DNA of 64,000 bases from Planctomycetota bacterium (GCA_016208685.1 JACQXM010000023.1:66203-130202); one strand, 5' to 3'. Positions 40,633 through 49,574 are shown, counted from the stretch's first letter. Made by a program: numbers and translations. The notes: generated by a model from the sequence alone, not told the origin.

Positions 40633-41769
40633 ATGGCGACGCTACACATCGATCGTCTGCTGGAAACGGTAATCAAGTCCGGCGCTTCCGATCTGCACCT
40701 CACCGTCGGACGCCCGCCGGTCATTCGCTTGCACGGACACATGCGCTCCCTGGAGACCAAGGTCCTCGGCCCCGAGGACACCGTGGGGCTGATGAAGGCC
40801 ATCACGCCGGAGCGCAACCAACAGGAATTGCAGGAGGAGGGCGGTACCGACTTCGGCTTTGCCTTCGGCGATGCCGGGCGCTTCCGCGTGGCGGTGTTCA
40901 AGCAGAAGGGTAACGTGGCCATGGTGCTGCGGCTCATCCCCTCCCGCCTGCTGACGTTCGACGAGATCGGGCTGCCCAACATCTGCCGCGGCCTGTGCCG
41001 CCGCCCGCGCGGGCTGTTTCTGGTGACCGGCCCCACCGGTTCCGGGAAGACCACCACCCTGGCGACGATGATCGATTATGTGAACACCAACCTTGATCGG
41101 CACATCGTCACCATGGAGGACCCGATCGAGTATTACCACAACCACAAGAAGTCGGTGCTCAACCAGCGCGCCATCGGCATCGACGTGCCGAGCTTCGCCG
41201 AGGCGCTGCGGCGCGTGCTGCGGCAGGATCCCGACGTGATCCTGGTCGGAGAGTTCCGCGATCTGGAGACCATCGAGTCCGGCATCCGCGCTGCGGAGAC
41301 CGGCCACCTGGTGTTCGCCACGCTGCACACCACCGGCTGCCAAGGCACCATCAACCGTATCGTGGACGCCTTCCCCCAGCAGCAGCAGGAGCAGATCCGC
41401 GTGCAGCTTTCCACCAACCTCATCGCCACGCTGTCACAGGCTCTGCTGCCACGCATCCCCAAGGGCATGGTCGCGGCGTACGAGTTCATGGTAGTGACGC
41501 CCGCCATCGCCAACCTGATCCGCGAGAACAAGACCTACCGCATCGACTCCGCGATCCAGACGGGCAAAAAGTACGGCATGCAGCTCCTCGACGAGCACCT
41601 GTGGTCCCTGTACGAGCAAGGCATGATCTCCGCGGAAGACTGCGTGGACCGCTCGCGGCACCCCGGCTCCATGCAGGACAAAATCGACGCCCACCGCCGC
41701 GGCATGGACGTCAGCAAAATGGGTCCGAAGAAGGAAGATGAGGACGAGGTGCCGGTGCTGCGCTCATGA
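40633..41769 (+). CDS. pilT: PilT-type retraction ATPase
   Basis: A 378-residue retraction motor of the type IV pilus family. It has the PilT-like N-terminus (LLETVIKSGASDLHLTVGRPPVIRLHG), GPTGSGKTTTLA (Walker A), MEDPIEYYHNHKKS, ILVGEFRDLET, the His box ATLHTTGCQGTINR and the retraction motif AIANLIRENKTYRI, which differs from the usual AIRNLIRE at the third position. The C-terminal MGPKKEDEDEVPVLRS is acidic and unusual. It starts directly after the stop codon of the first PilB gene and its last four bases (ATGA) overlap the next gene, so the unit is translationally coupled. Confidence 0.92.
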   Translation: MATLHIDRLLETVIKSGASDLHLTVGRPPVIRLHGHMRSLETKVLGPEDTVGLMKAITPERNQQELQEEGGTDFGFAFGDAGRFRVAVFKQKGNVAMVLRLIPSRLLTFDEIGLPNICRGLCRRPRGLFLVTGPTGSGKTTTLATMIDYVNTNLDRHIVTMEDPIEYYHNHKKSVLNQRAIGIDVPSFAEALRRVLRQDPDVILVGEFRDLETIESGIRAAETGHLVFATLHTTGCQGTINRIVDAFPQQQQEQIRVQLSTNLIATLSQALLPRIPKGMVAAYEFMVVTPAIANLIRENKTYRIDSAIQTGKKYGMQLLDEHLWSLYEQGMISAEDCVDRSRHPGSMQDKIDAHRRGMDVSKMGPKKEDEDEVPVLRS

Positions 41770-43571
41770 ACGAATCGCTCCCCACGAAAAGCGGCGCCGC
41801 GGCCGCCCCCGCGAAGTCGGCGCCCCGCCCCGGCAAGACCCTCCCCGTGGAGCAGCTCCGCGGGCGGCAGCTTGGCCGCGTGCTCATCAAGATGGGCAAG
41901 CTCCGCCGCCAGCAGGTGGAAGAAGCGCTGGACATTCAAAAAGAGCGGCGCGGCCCCATCGGCGCCATCCTCGTCGAGCTTGGCTACATCACCGAGGAAG
42001 ACCTGGCGCTGGCCATCGCGGCGCAGAGCGGCATGGAGCCCGTCGACCTTACCAAAGTCGACATCCCGGCCGAGGTCATATCGCTGATGACCGTGCAGAT
42101 GGCCAATACCTACCGCGCCGTCCCCTTCGAGTTCGACAGCGATCGCAAACTGCTCTCCCTGGCCATGGACAACCCCGACAACTTCGTGGCCACCGACGAC
42201 CTGACCACGCTGCTGGGCTTTCGCATCAAGCCCTTCATCGCCTCGACCCCGGATCTGCAGAAAGCCCTGAACCGCTACTACCCGGAGGGCGAGCAGGAGT
42301 CGATCACCGGGCTGATCGACGAACTGAGCGACGATGAAGACCTGGCGAAGTTCAAGGGCCGCGGCGAGAGCATCGACCTGGCGGACCTGCGCGAACTGGC
42401 GGACCTGAACCCGGTCAAGAAGCTGCTGAACCTGGTCCTGCTCCAGGCGATCAAGGAGAAGGCCAGCGACATCCACTTCGAGCCCTTCGAGGACGAATAC
42501 AAGATGCGCTACCGCATCGACGGCGTGCTCTATGAGATGGTGCCGCCGCCGCGCTACATCGCCATGGCCATCTCCTCGCGCATCAAGGTCATGGCCAATC
42601 TCGACATCGCGGAGCGGCGACTGCCGCAGGACGGCCGCATCGAATTGCAGCTCAAGCGCGTGCCCATCGACCTGCGTGTCAGCGTGTTGCCCACCATGTT
42701 CGGCGAAAGCGTGGTGCTCCGCGTGCTGGACCGCTCCAACGTCCAGCTCAGCCTGGACAAGGTCGGCATGCGCGCCGACGACCTTGCGGTGTTCCGCCAG
42801 CTCATCCACAAGCCCAACGGCGTGATCATCAACACCGGCCCGACGGGCTCGGGAAAAACCACAACGCTCTACGCCGCGCTCCAGGAGCTCAACAGCCCGG
42901 AAGTGAAGATCCTGACGGCCGAGGATCCCGTGGAATACGACATCGACGGACTGGTCCAGACGCAGGTCCGCGCCGACGTCGGCCTGACCTTCGCCCGCTG
43001 CCTGCGCAGCTTCCTGCGCCAGGACCCGGACATCATCCTGGTGGGCGAAATCCGCGACCTCGAGACGGCGCAGATCAGCGTACAGGCCTCGCTCACCGGG
43101 CACCTGGTCTTCACCACCCTGCACACCAACGACGCGCCTTCCGCGATTGCGCGTCTGATGGACCTGGGTCTGGAGCCGTTCCTCATCACCGCCGTGCTCG
43201 AAGCGGTCGTGGCGCAGCGGCTCGTGCGGCGAATTTGCAAGCACTGCAAGACGGAGTACCGCCCCACCGACCAGCAGCTCATGGAGCTCAGCCTGCGGCC
43301 GGAAGAGGTCGGTGACCGCGTCTTCCACTACGGCAAGGGGTGCGACTACTGCAAGAACACCGGGTATTCCGGGCGTCTAGGGCTCTTCGAGACCATGGTG
43401 CTCACCGAGCCCATGCGCGAGCTGATCATGGAGCGCGCGTCCACCGGCGTGCTGCGCCGCGAGGCGATCAAGAACGGGATGCGTACCCTGCGGGAGACCG
43501 GCCTGCTCGCTATCTACGAAGGCATCACCACGCTCGACGAAGTCGTCAAAGAAACCATCGTTGAGGAATAG
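41766..43571 (+). CDS. PilB/GspE-type secretion ATPase, second copy
   Basis: A 601-residue ATPase homologous to the gene at 38920 but with a different N-terminus: a Lys/Ala/Pro-rich leader of about 30 residues, then a GspE_N/MshE domain (LGRVLIKMGKLRRQQVEEAL). ATPase motifs: NTGPTGSGKTTTLY, LTAEDPVEYD, ILVGEIRDLET, TTLHTNDAPSAIARL, and the zinc pair RICKHCK and CDYCKNTGYSGRLG. The start overlaps pilT by four bases. The two PilBs differ in sequence, so they are paralogues rather than a recent duplication, and they may serve different pseudopilin systems such as the two prepilin-like proteins in this window. Confidence 0.9.
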   Translation: MNESLPTKSGAAAAPAKSAPRPGKTLPVEQLRGRQLGRVLIKMGKLRRQQVEEALDIQKERRGPIGAILVELGYITEEDLALAIAAQSGMEPVDLTKVDIPAEVISLMTVQMANTYRAVPFEFDSDRKLLSLAMDNPDNFVATDDLTTLLGFRIKPFIASTPDLQKALNRYYPEGEQESITGLIDELSDDEDLAKFKGRGESIDLADLRELADLNPVKKLLNLVLLQAIKEKASDIHFEPFEDEYKMRYRIDGVLYEMVPPPRYIAMAISSRIKVMANLDIAERRLPQDGRIELQLKRVPIDLRVSVLPTMFGESVVLRVLDRSNVQLSLDKVGMRADDLAVFRQLIHKPNGVIINTGPTGSGKTTTLYAALQELNSPEVKILTAEDPVEYDIDGLVQTQVRADVGLTFARCLRSFLRQDPDIILVGEIRDLETAQISVQASLTGHLVFTTLHTNDAPSAIARLMDLGLEPFLITAVLEAVVAQRLVRRICKHCKTEYRPTDQQLMELSLRPEEVGDRVFHYGKGCDYCKNTGYSGRLGLFETMVLTEPMRELIMERASTGVLRREAIKNGMRTLRETGLLAIYEGITTLDEVVKETIVEE

Positions 43572-43590
43572 CCCCGCGGTAGGGCGGGGA

Positions 43591-43614
43591 CGGCCGCGGG
43601 AGGGTCCGCGGCCG
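43591..43614. terminator. Possible terminator stem after pilB
   Basis: A 9-base-pair perfect stem (CGGCCGCGG, 6-base loop gagggt, CCGCGGCCG) lies 20 bases past the PilB stop, between that gene and the convergent tRNA-Arg. No T-run follows, so termination would need another mechanism. Confidence 0.4.
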
Positions 43615-43659
43615 CGAGCGTGCAGCGCGCTCTTGCGTTCGTCGCACAGGCGTTGACAA

Positions 43660-43732
43660 TGCGCCCGGGAGGACTCGAACCTCCAACCTTCTGGTTCGAA
43701 GCCAGGCACTCTATCCATTGAGCTACGGGCGC
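43660..43732 (-). tRNA. tRNA-Arg (anticodon TCG)
   Basis: A complete cloverleaf on the minus strand: acceptor GCGCCCG pairing with CGGGCGC, D arm GCTC/GAGT, anticodon loop CTTCGAA (anticodon TCG, reading CGA), T arm GGAGG-TTCGAGT-CCTCC, discriminator A. The 27-43 pair is a C/A mismatch. No CCA is encoded. It sits downstream of the PilB operon in the opposite direction. Confidence 0.92.
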
Positions 43733-43799
43733 GGTGACGATCGCCATCGGCTTATCAACGCAAAGGCCGCCAACGCGGCGATCAGGGCTTCGCGGCCGT

Positions 43800-43828
43800 A
43801 TTATAGTCCGCGAGGGTGGACCGTCCAG
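43800..43828 (-). promoter_or_regulatory. Promoter of tRNA-Arg (-10 box)
   Basis: On the minus strand a perfect TATAAT (43800-43805) lies about 65 bases upstream of the tRNA 5' end. The -35 at 17-base spacing (CTGGAC) is poor, so confidence rests on the -10 box and position. Confidence 0.4.
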
Positions 43829-43958
43829 CGATTCGAGGAGCGGGCGGAGGGCGTTAACGCACAGGATATCGATCGCGGGCGCGGCACGGCGCGTGCAGGA
43901 GCAGCGCAAGTAGCTAAGCTACGGCGGGTCGGGATGAAGGTTACCAGGGAACGCAATC

Positions 43959-44531
43959 GTGGCACCAAGCAAGAAAACGGCTAGCACAGAACCGGAAGAA
44001 GCGGCCTTGCCGGAGGAGAAGGAGGAGCCAACCGCGGAGTTGGCGGACATCCCCGACATCGAAGTCACGGCAGCCGCCCCGGGGAAGAAGTCTCTGGGCG
44101 TTAAGGAGGTCATACCCTTCCGCTGGAAGCTGCTCGGAGCGGCGGACGGTCTGACCTTGACGCTCTTTAAGTCCGTGGAGCGCGAGGACTCCGACGCGCA
44201 ACTGGAACGGTTGCAAAAGGAGGGGTACTACAAGGACCTGCGCATCGTCGAGGCCGACGCCAAGGTGGAGCAATCCAAGCTCGGCAAGGCGGTCCGTGAC
44301 AATGCCATGAAGGGGAAGGGGCAATCCAAGCAGGAGCGCGAAGAAAAGAAGGCAGAACGCGACCGGGCACGGGCCGCGGCCGAAGAACGCGCCGCCAAAG
44401 CTCGCAAGCCGGTGCCCGCCGCCCCCGCCAAAGCCAGCGTCGTCGCCACCAAGTCCGAACCGAAGCCCGCCAGGAAGAAGGCGGCCCCGTCCGCGCGCCC
44501 CAAGCGCCCGACGAAAAAGAAGCGGTCGTAG
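43959..44531 (+). CDS. Basic, Lys/Ala-rich protein with conserved core, unknown function
   Basis: A 190-residue protein starting at GTG. The first 50 residues are acidic (many Glu), then a probable folded core (VIPFRWKLLGAADGLTLTL, then LERLQKEGYYKDLRIVEADA), then a highly basic Lys/Arg/Ala tail of some 90 residues (KPARKKAAPSARPKRPTKK) like a histone H1-type tail. The tail may bind nucleic acid. I recognise no family, and the start is the first plausible codon; GGGAACGCA precedes it without a good ribosome site. It stands alone between two tRNA genes. Confidence 0.6.
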   Translation: MAPSKKTASTEPEEAALPEEKEEPTAELADIPDIEVTAAAPGKKSLGVKEVIPFRWKLLGAADGLTLTLFKSVEREDSDAQLERLQKEGYYKDLRIVEADAKVEQSKLGKAVRDNAMKGKGQSKQEREEKKAERDRARAAAEERAAKARKPVPAAPAKASVVATKSEPKPARKKAAPSARPKRPTKKKRS

Positions 44532-44934
44532 CTATCAGACGGCGCGCCGGGCGCCTCCCGGTTACCGAGCAGTCGGCAACGCCGCCGCGGATGGCCGGGC
44601 GTTCCGACAAGGCGCTAGCAGTCGGGCCTCCCGGGCTCCCGCGCATGTAAAACCGAGCCCGGCGGCGGCCCTCGATCGTCCGGTACCACGCTGCGGCCGT
44701 GACCTTGATACCCGCGTCTTTGCGCCAGCCGTTCCCGCGGCCCTGGCCGCGCAATATCGCGGCGGGAATTAGCTCTCTTCCTCGCCTACGGAAGGTCCCC
44801 GCCTGATCTGCCTCCATCGGACTGTCCCCCACGATCAATCGCTCCGGCAAATACGAGTCCCGTCTTGCACCGCCAACGGCGGCGCTGCGCCGATTGACGG
44901 CACGCGGAGCCGCGGTAGACTCCGGAAGCGAGCA
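44532..44934. other. Intergenic region upstream of tRNA-Leu
   Basis: 403 bases without a credible gene on either strand. The last 45 bases hold the tRNA promoter listed at 44894-44921. Confidence 0.4.
44894..44921 (+). promoter_or_regulatory. Sigma-70-type promoter of tRNA-Leu
   Basis: TTGACG (44894-44899) and TAGACT (44916-44921) are separated by 16 bases. Transcription would start near 44928, about seven bases before the tRNA 5' end. Confidence 0.6.
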
Positions 44935-45021
44935 GCCCGGGTGGCGGAATTGGCAGACGCGCAAGCTTGAGGTGCTTGTGTCCGATCAAAGGACGTGCTG
45001 GTTCAAATCCAGTCCCGGGCA
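44935..45021 (+). tRNA. tRNA-Leu (anticodon GAG)
   Basis: An 87-nucleotide class II tRNA: acceptor GCCCGGG pairing with CCCGGGC, D arm around GGCGGAATTGG, anticodon stem CAAGC-TTGAGGT-GCTTG (anticodon GAG), a long variable arm (TGTCCGATCAAAGGACGT) and T arm CTGG-TTCAAAT-CCAG, discriminator A at 45021. No CCA is encoded. Confidence 0.95.
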
Positions 45022-45130
45022 GTCGGAGGCAACTTCTTCGGCCGCGCCGCAACTTGCGCCCGGCGGGGCGGAATCGCTCGACCGCCCTCGCGTCTTCACG
45101 CTCTGCCGGTTTCAGCCGCACCACGCGTCG

Positions 45131-45601
45131 GTGATCGCCGCCTGGGTCGGCACCGCTCCGGAACTCCGCTGGCTGGCGCCGAGTTCCGCACTGCCGCTCA
45201 CGGCCGAGAAGGTCGTGGCCTGGCGGAAACCCGGGGGTCATGCCATGGTGTGGACACGCGATACCGCCGAAGTTCCGGCGGCCTACGCCGAGCTGAACCC
45301 CATGCGTGACGCGCCGGATCACTGGTGGATGGGCCACGTCATCGTAAGCCCGCAGCTCCGTGGCCGAGGCATGGGGACGGCCTTCGTCCGCGCCCTGTTG
45401 AATGAGGCGTTCACGGAGCTACTCGCTTCACGTGTGTCCCTGGTGGTGTTCCCCGAGAACCGTATTGCCATCGCGTGCTACCGCCGCGCCGGATTCACCG
45501 CCATCGGCGAGGAGTACCACCGGTTCTCGGAGGAAAGCCCCTACCTGCGCCTGCTGCGCCTTGAGGCGAGACGCGACGGCGCCCCCGGCACCGCGCGGTG
45601 A
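45131..45601 (+). CDS. GNAT-family N-acetyltransferase (start uncertain)
   Basis: A GNAT fold acetyltransferase. The acetyl-CoA loop reads VSPQLRGRGMGTAFVRALL, preceded by MGHVIVS, and the C-terminal ENRIAIACYRRAGFTAIGEEYHRF matches motif B. The family-like N-terminal strand (FTLCRFQPHHASVI) starts upstream of this GTG (45131), but there is no in-frame ATG, GTG or TTG between the tRNA-Leu end (45021) and 45131. The GTG chosen would lose the first strand. A start inside the tRNA is unlikely. Either a rare codon is used, or a sequence error or decay lies upstream. Length from this GTG is 156 residues. Confidence 0.65.
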   Translation: MIAAWVGTAPELRWLAPSSALPLTAEKVVAWRKPGGHAMVWTRDTAEVPAAYAELNPMRDAPDHWWMGHVIVSPQLRGRGMGTAFVRALLNEAFTELLASRVSLVVFPENRIAIACYRRAGFTAIGEEYHRFSEESPYLRLLRLEARRDGAPGTAR

Positions 45602-45763
45602 CCGGCGCAATCGTCGCGCGTAAACGCGCTATTTCTGCGAATCCGAAAGAAACTGCTGCACCGCCGGGCGGGCGCCCACGCCGCAGCCCTGGGAAACCGC
45701 GAACGTGAATTGCGCACATGAGCCCGCCAAGGCGCGCCTACCGCGGCCCCATTGGCGCCGTGT

Positions 45764-46000
45764 TCACTGAGTAGCGGCCGTCGTGGTGTCGTCGCTGCCG
45801 TCGCCGTCGGATTCCAGTTCGATAGCCGCAAAGAGGCCATCCACCAGCCCGTTCAGGATCGACGAAACACCGGTATGCACGGCGGGTGTGGCCACGCGGC
45901 GAAAGTCCGTGCCCAAGACGCATCCGAACCCCGAGCATCCCATGATGCCCGCCACGACCAACGCCACAGCACTTGAACACCTTGTTCTCGCTGTCCTCAT
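45764..46000 (-). CDS. Small exported hypothetical protein
   Basis: A 78-residue protein with an N-terminal hydrophobic signal (SSAVALVVAGIMGCSGFGC) that includes a possible lipobox (I-M-G-C or G-F-G-C). The mature part contains TDFRRVATPAVHTGVSSILNGLVDG, a pattern seen in many short exported planctomycete proteins, and an acidic Asp/Ser/Thr tail. Unknown function. The ATG has an excellent GGGAGG ribosome site seven bases upstream, which convinces me it is translated. Confidence 0.7.
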   Translation of the reverse strand: MRTARTRCSSAVALVVAGIMGCSGFGCVLGTDFRRVATPAVHTGVSSILNGLVDGLFAAIELESDGDGSDDTTTAATQ

Positions 46001-46458
46001 CGGGATCCTCCCAATCGATGACCATGCCTATCTCGCGACGGTATCGACGCGGGCCCGATGAGAAGTTGAGGGGCGGCAGGGACGTCCGGGGCTCGTGCCC
46101 GGCGGGGTGTCGCCCCTCAGCGCAGGACATGCGCGACGTGTACGGCTCGGGAACCATGGTGACTGCTCCGAGGACCCCGGGGAGCGGCGCGGCGCGGACA
46201 CCGCCCCGCGGCACGCCGCGTTCGCCGGTCCGGGCTGCCAAGCCGGCGGGAAGGCGCCGGGCACGGTCCTTGCGTGCGAGGTGATGAATGCAGGCGAAAT
46301 CCCGGTCCGGGGCGTTTGGCCGCAGGGCTTTGGCACTCGGGCCAGTGCCACTCGCGGCCTTCCGCGGCCACACCTTGAGCAGCGGCGACGTCAGTCTATA
46401 ATACGGCTCCTTTCCGGCGGCTGGGCGAACGAGGCGGACCGTCGATCAGGAGCGCGCG
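46001..46458. other. Intergenic region upstream of the ACT-domain gene
   Basis: 458 bases between two divergent genes, with no credible gene. It contains the strong promoter at 46375-46402; the rest is GC-rich with no recognised element. Confidence 0.4.
46375..46402 (+). promoter_or_regulatory. Sigma-70-type promoter of the ACT-domain gene
   Basis: TTGAGC (46375-46380) and a perfect TATAAT (46397-46402) are separated by 16 bases. Transcription would start near 46409, 50 bases before the ATG. Confidence 0.65.
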
Positions 46459-47049
46459 ATGCCCACAAACACCTTGGAAACCAGACAGGGCGCGCAGCAC
46501 GCCGCCCTGTGGCTCATCGGCCCGGACATGCCCGGGTTGTTGCGCATCGGCGCTGAGTACGTAACCAAGCGCGGCGGCAACATCGACAAGGACATCGCCG
46601 ACAAGTTCGGCGAGAAGGCGGTGGTGTTCATGAGTATCACTGCCAAGCCCGAGGACATCGCGCGCATGGACCGTGACAAGGCGTCGCTGAAGGACGCCAC
46701 CGGCTGCGGCGTGGTCTTTCAGCCCATGCAGCAACCCACCGTCCCTTACGGATTCCAGGAGGATCTGTACGGTTTCGACATCGTCACCGACGACGCCGTG
46801 GGGCTGCTGGCGGAACTGACCAAGGTGGTTGCCGACTTCGGTCTGCTGATTGTTGGGCACACCGGCGAGCGACGCGTTGTGCCCGGCCCGCGCGGCGGGG
46901 CGCAATCCGGCCAGAAGTTCGTGGTGCTCCTGCCTCAGCGCTTCGACCACGTGGGGTTCACCAACGCCCTGAGCGAAGTGGTGCGGCGATACAACGGGAA
47001 GATGATCACCCCGCTGCGTACGGTCAACGGCCTGCTGTGGTGGTGGTAG
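46459..47049 (+). CDS. Two-ACT-domain protein (GcvR-like)
   Basis: A 196-residue protein made of two ACT-like ligand-binding modules: residues about 10-85 (ALWLIGPDMPGLLRIGAEYVT) and about 100-190 (GFDIVTDDAVGLLAELTKVV). This double-ACT layout is found in GcvR, the antagonist of the glycine cleavage activator GcvA, and in related amino-acid sensors. There is no DNA-binding domain, so it would act by binding a partner. AGGAG lies seven bases before the ATG and a good promoter is upstream. No glycine-cleavage genes are nearby, so the ligand (glycine or another amino acid) and partner are unknown. Confidence 0.78.
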   Translation: MPTNTLETRQGAQHAALWLIGPDMPGLLRIGAEYVTKRGGNIDKDIADKFGEKAVVFMSITAKPEDIARMDRDKASLKDATGCGVVFQPMQQPTVPYGFQEDLYGFDIVTDDAVGLLAELTKVVADFGLLIVGHTGERRVVPGPRGGAQSGQKFVVLLPQRFDHVGFTNALSEVVRRYNGKMITPLRTVNGLLWWW

Positions 47050-47297
47050 CAGCGCAGCGCGGGCCCGCGGGGCGCCAACCTGTCGGGACCATCGCCGGTA
47101 GGCTGGACGATCGGGCGCCGGTCGCCGCGAGGGGCGCTCCGCACGTCCTCACCTCTCGGGTTTTCCACGCAGCCGCCCCTCTCGCCGGCTTGACACCGGC
47201 GCCCGCAAAGCCTACGGTCCTTTGCACCGGCAGTGCACGAAAGCACGCCGCTACCTGTGGGGTTGCCCAGGGGTAGCCTCTGAGTCGCAGAGCAGCC

Positions 47298-47738
47298 ATG
47301 GTCCGACGACTTTTGAGTTCACTGCTTGCATTGGCGATCGTCGCCACCTCCGGCAACGGACAGGGTTGGCTAGTGCACGCACACGACGATCACGCGTGGC
47401 ACGGCCACGCGCTCCAACAGCCGGAGTTCACGCCACCGGGGTACGGCGACCACTCGAGCGACGACGATCACCGCCACGATGCACCGGCCCGGGATTGCCC
47501 GGCCGACGAGGGCATCGTGCTGGTCATCAAATCCGGCGTAGCCGTCGGAGGGCGCTGGGACGGCGGAGCGCGCACCACCGCGAAGGCTGCCTGTCGCCCC
47601 ATCCCCGTCGGGGTCGATCCGCAAACCCGGCCGGTCGCCGGACGTTGGGCGTTGCACCTGCCGCCAGGCGCGTACGGCGGAGGACCCTCAAGCGCCATCG
47701 CGTCGCTCCTGCGCACCAACCATGCGCTGCTGATCTGA
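47298..47738 (+). CDS. His-rich exported protein of the metal-efflux locus
   Basis: A 146-residue exported protein. The signal peptide (LLSSLLALAIVATSGNGQG) is followed by a stretch crowded with His and Asp (HAHDDHAWHGHALQQ, later HSSDDDHRHDAPARDCP), fitting a metal-binding periplasmic protein. The second half is less rich and ends SLLRTNHALLI, and I recognise no domain. It lies 200 bases upstream of the broken RND adaptor and the RND pump on the same strand, suggesting a role in periplasmic metal (Cu, Zn, Ag or Co) delivery or sensing. No ATPase or regulator gene is adjacent. Confidence 0.6.
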   Translation: MVRRLLSSLLALAIVATSGNGQGWLVHAHDDHAWHGHALQQPEFTPPGYGDHSSDDDHRHDAPARDCPADEGIVLVIKSGVAVGGRWDGGARTTAKAACRPIPVGVDPQTRPVAGRWALHLPPGAYGGGPSSAIASLLRTNHALLI

Positions 47739-47938
47739 ACCAACTCCAACTTCACACGGTTGTTTGATTGGCGGGGTGTTGCCGCGCGCCCATGCCTCCG
47801 ATCGCGGCGTCCGTTCCACCCTGGAGAAGGAGCAAGAACCCTATGTCTGCAAACACGGTAGAACTCTCGTACCCGGGCGCCGAGCGCCCACCGAGGGTAC
47901 CAGTCGATTCCCGGCCACAGGAGGTGGCCTCAACCACG

Positions 47939-49563
47939 ATGCGTCTGATCCTGACGTCACCGCGGCGCGTGATCTGGTTGCTGTTGGTTTGTGCCGCCGC
48001 CGGCTGCGACGGCGATGGTGACGGCGGACAAGGCCGCGATTCTCACGCGCACGGCGCCGGTTCCGAACACGCACATTCCGTCGAAGGCGAGGAAGAAGAG
48101 CCGATCCGTTTGACGCTGTTCACGGAGAAAATGGAGCTGTTCATGGAGTATCCGCCCCTCGTAAGCGGGATCCCCGCGGAGTTCCTGGCCCACTTCTCGG
48201 TCTTGGAAACCGGGGAGCCGATCCGATCCGGCACCTTGACCGTCGAGGTCACGCCGCCGGGCGGCGCCGCGCAGAGCCGCACCCTGCAAGCGCCGAAGCG
48301 CGACGGGCTGTTCGTGCCCGAGTGGACCTTCCAAAGCGCGGGCACGCATCGATTGCGCCTGACGCTCGACGGCCCCCAGGTCACGGAGGTGATTGATGTG
48401 GGCCTCGTCCACGTGCACGCCGACGAGCACGAGGCTCAGCACGCCGCCGAGTCAACGCCCGGCGAGGAACCACGAGACGTGGTTCCCTTTCTGATGGAGC
48501 AGCAATGGAAGGTGCAAATGCTGCTGGGTCGAGTGGAGCGGCGCACGCTCGTCGAACATCTCGTCATTCCTGCACGCATCGAGCCGCCGCAAGGCGCGTC
48601 CGCCGTGGTCAGTCCGCCGATCGCGGGCCGACTCCTCCCTCCTGCCAACGGACGACTGCCGCGCGTAGGCGACCAGGTGACCGCGGGGCAGGTTCTGGCA
48701 CAGATCGAACCGGCACTTCCGGTGACGGAAGTCTTTCAGCTCAGCGCCAACCGGGCGCAGGTGCAGGCGCTGGAAACGGAACTGGCCCTGCGGGAGTTGG
48801 ATCTGGATACCAAGGCGCTGGAGGTGGAGCGGTCGCTGATCCAGTCGCAGGCGCGGCTGGAGTACGCGCGCCGCGCCAACGATCGCGTGGCCAGCCTTCG
48901 CCAGCAGGGCGTGGGCACGCAGCAACAGTATGACGAAGCGGTTCAGAACCTGCGGCTCGCGGAGGCCGAGCACGAGGCTCCGGCGAGGTTGTCTCCGTGG
49001 CCCACATCGAAGGCGAGCATCTTGACGCGGAACACCAGGAGGTGTTTCGCATCGTCAATGCCGAGCATGTCTGGGTGGCGGGTAACATCTCGGAATTCGA
49101 TCTCGCCCGGTTGGCCGACGCGCCCGGCGCCTCGGTGGTGTTGCCCGCGTTCGCGGACCGCCGCTTCGACATCCACCGCGACGGCGGCCGGCTGGTGAAC
49201 ATCGGCAAAGTCGTGGACCCCCGGACGCGAACGGTCTCCGTGATCTACGAGCTGCCCAACCGCGAGGGGTTGCTGCGCATTGGGATGTTCGCGGATGTAC
49301 ACGTTGAGTCACGCAAGGCCGTCGATGCCCTGGCCTTGCCGGAGGAAGCGGTCGTTATGGACAACGGCCGGCCCGTTGCCTTCGTGCTGCTCGACGGCGA
49401 ACGGTTCCAGCGACGGGACCTGGAGCTCGGCCTGCGGGATGCCGGCTTCATCGAGGCATGCAGCGGGGTCGCTTCCGGGGAGCGGGTGGTCATCAGGGGG
49501 GCCTACGCCGTAAGGCTCGCGTCACAGTCGCCCGCGTCCTTCGGCGCCGGTCACGTTCATTAA
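47939..49563 (+). pseudogene. RND efflux periplasmic adaptor (CusB/CzcB-like), disrupted by internal deletion/frameshift
   Basis: A membrane-fusion lipoprotein gene in two frames. The first part (signal with lipobox AAAGC, His/Glu-rich N-terminus, a beta domain, then barrel/lipoyl and coiled-coil with LAEAEHE) reads in frame to about 48976. The second part reads from about 48983 in a +1-shifted frame (GEVVSVAHIEGEHLDAEHQ, then VWVAGNISEFDLARLA, to the end at 49563). Between them the return helix of the hairpin and the end of the lipoyl domain (some 40 residues) appear missing, and the frame is lost. The first frame alone would run to 49198 with unrelated sequence. Start alternatives: 47843 (MSANTVE) and 47939, which I prefer because it gives a lipoprotein signal. 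Whether the break is real or an assembly error is open. Confidence 0.75.
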
Positions 49564-49574
49564 GGAGGGACGGC

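Noticed and set aside
41535-43328. Open frame of nearly 600 codons on the minus strand opposite pilT/PilB
   Set aside because: Antisense to well-conserved ATPases; its length follows from GC-rich third positions, and its sequence shows no family motif.
43572-43660. A rho-independent terminator for the PilB gene
   Set aside because: The stem at 43591-43614 is perfect but no T-run follows on either strand, so I list it only as a possible terminator.
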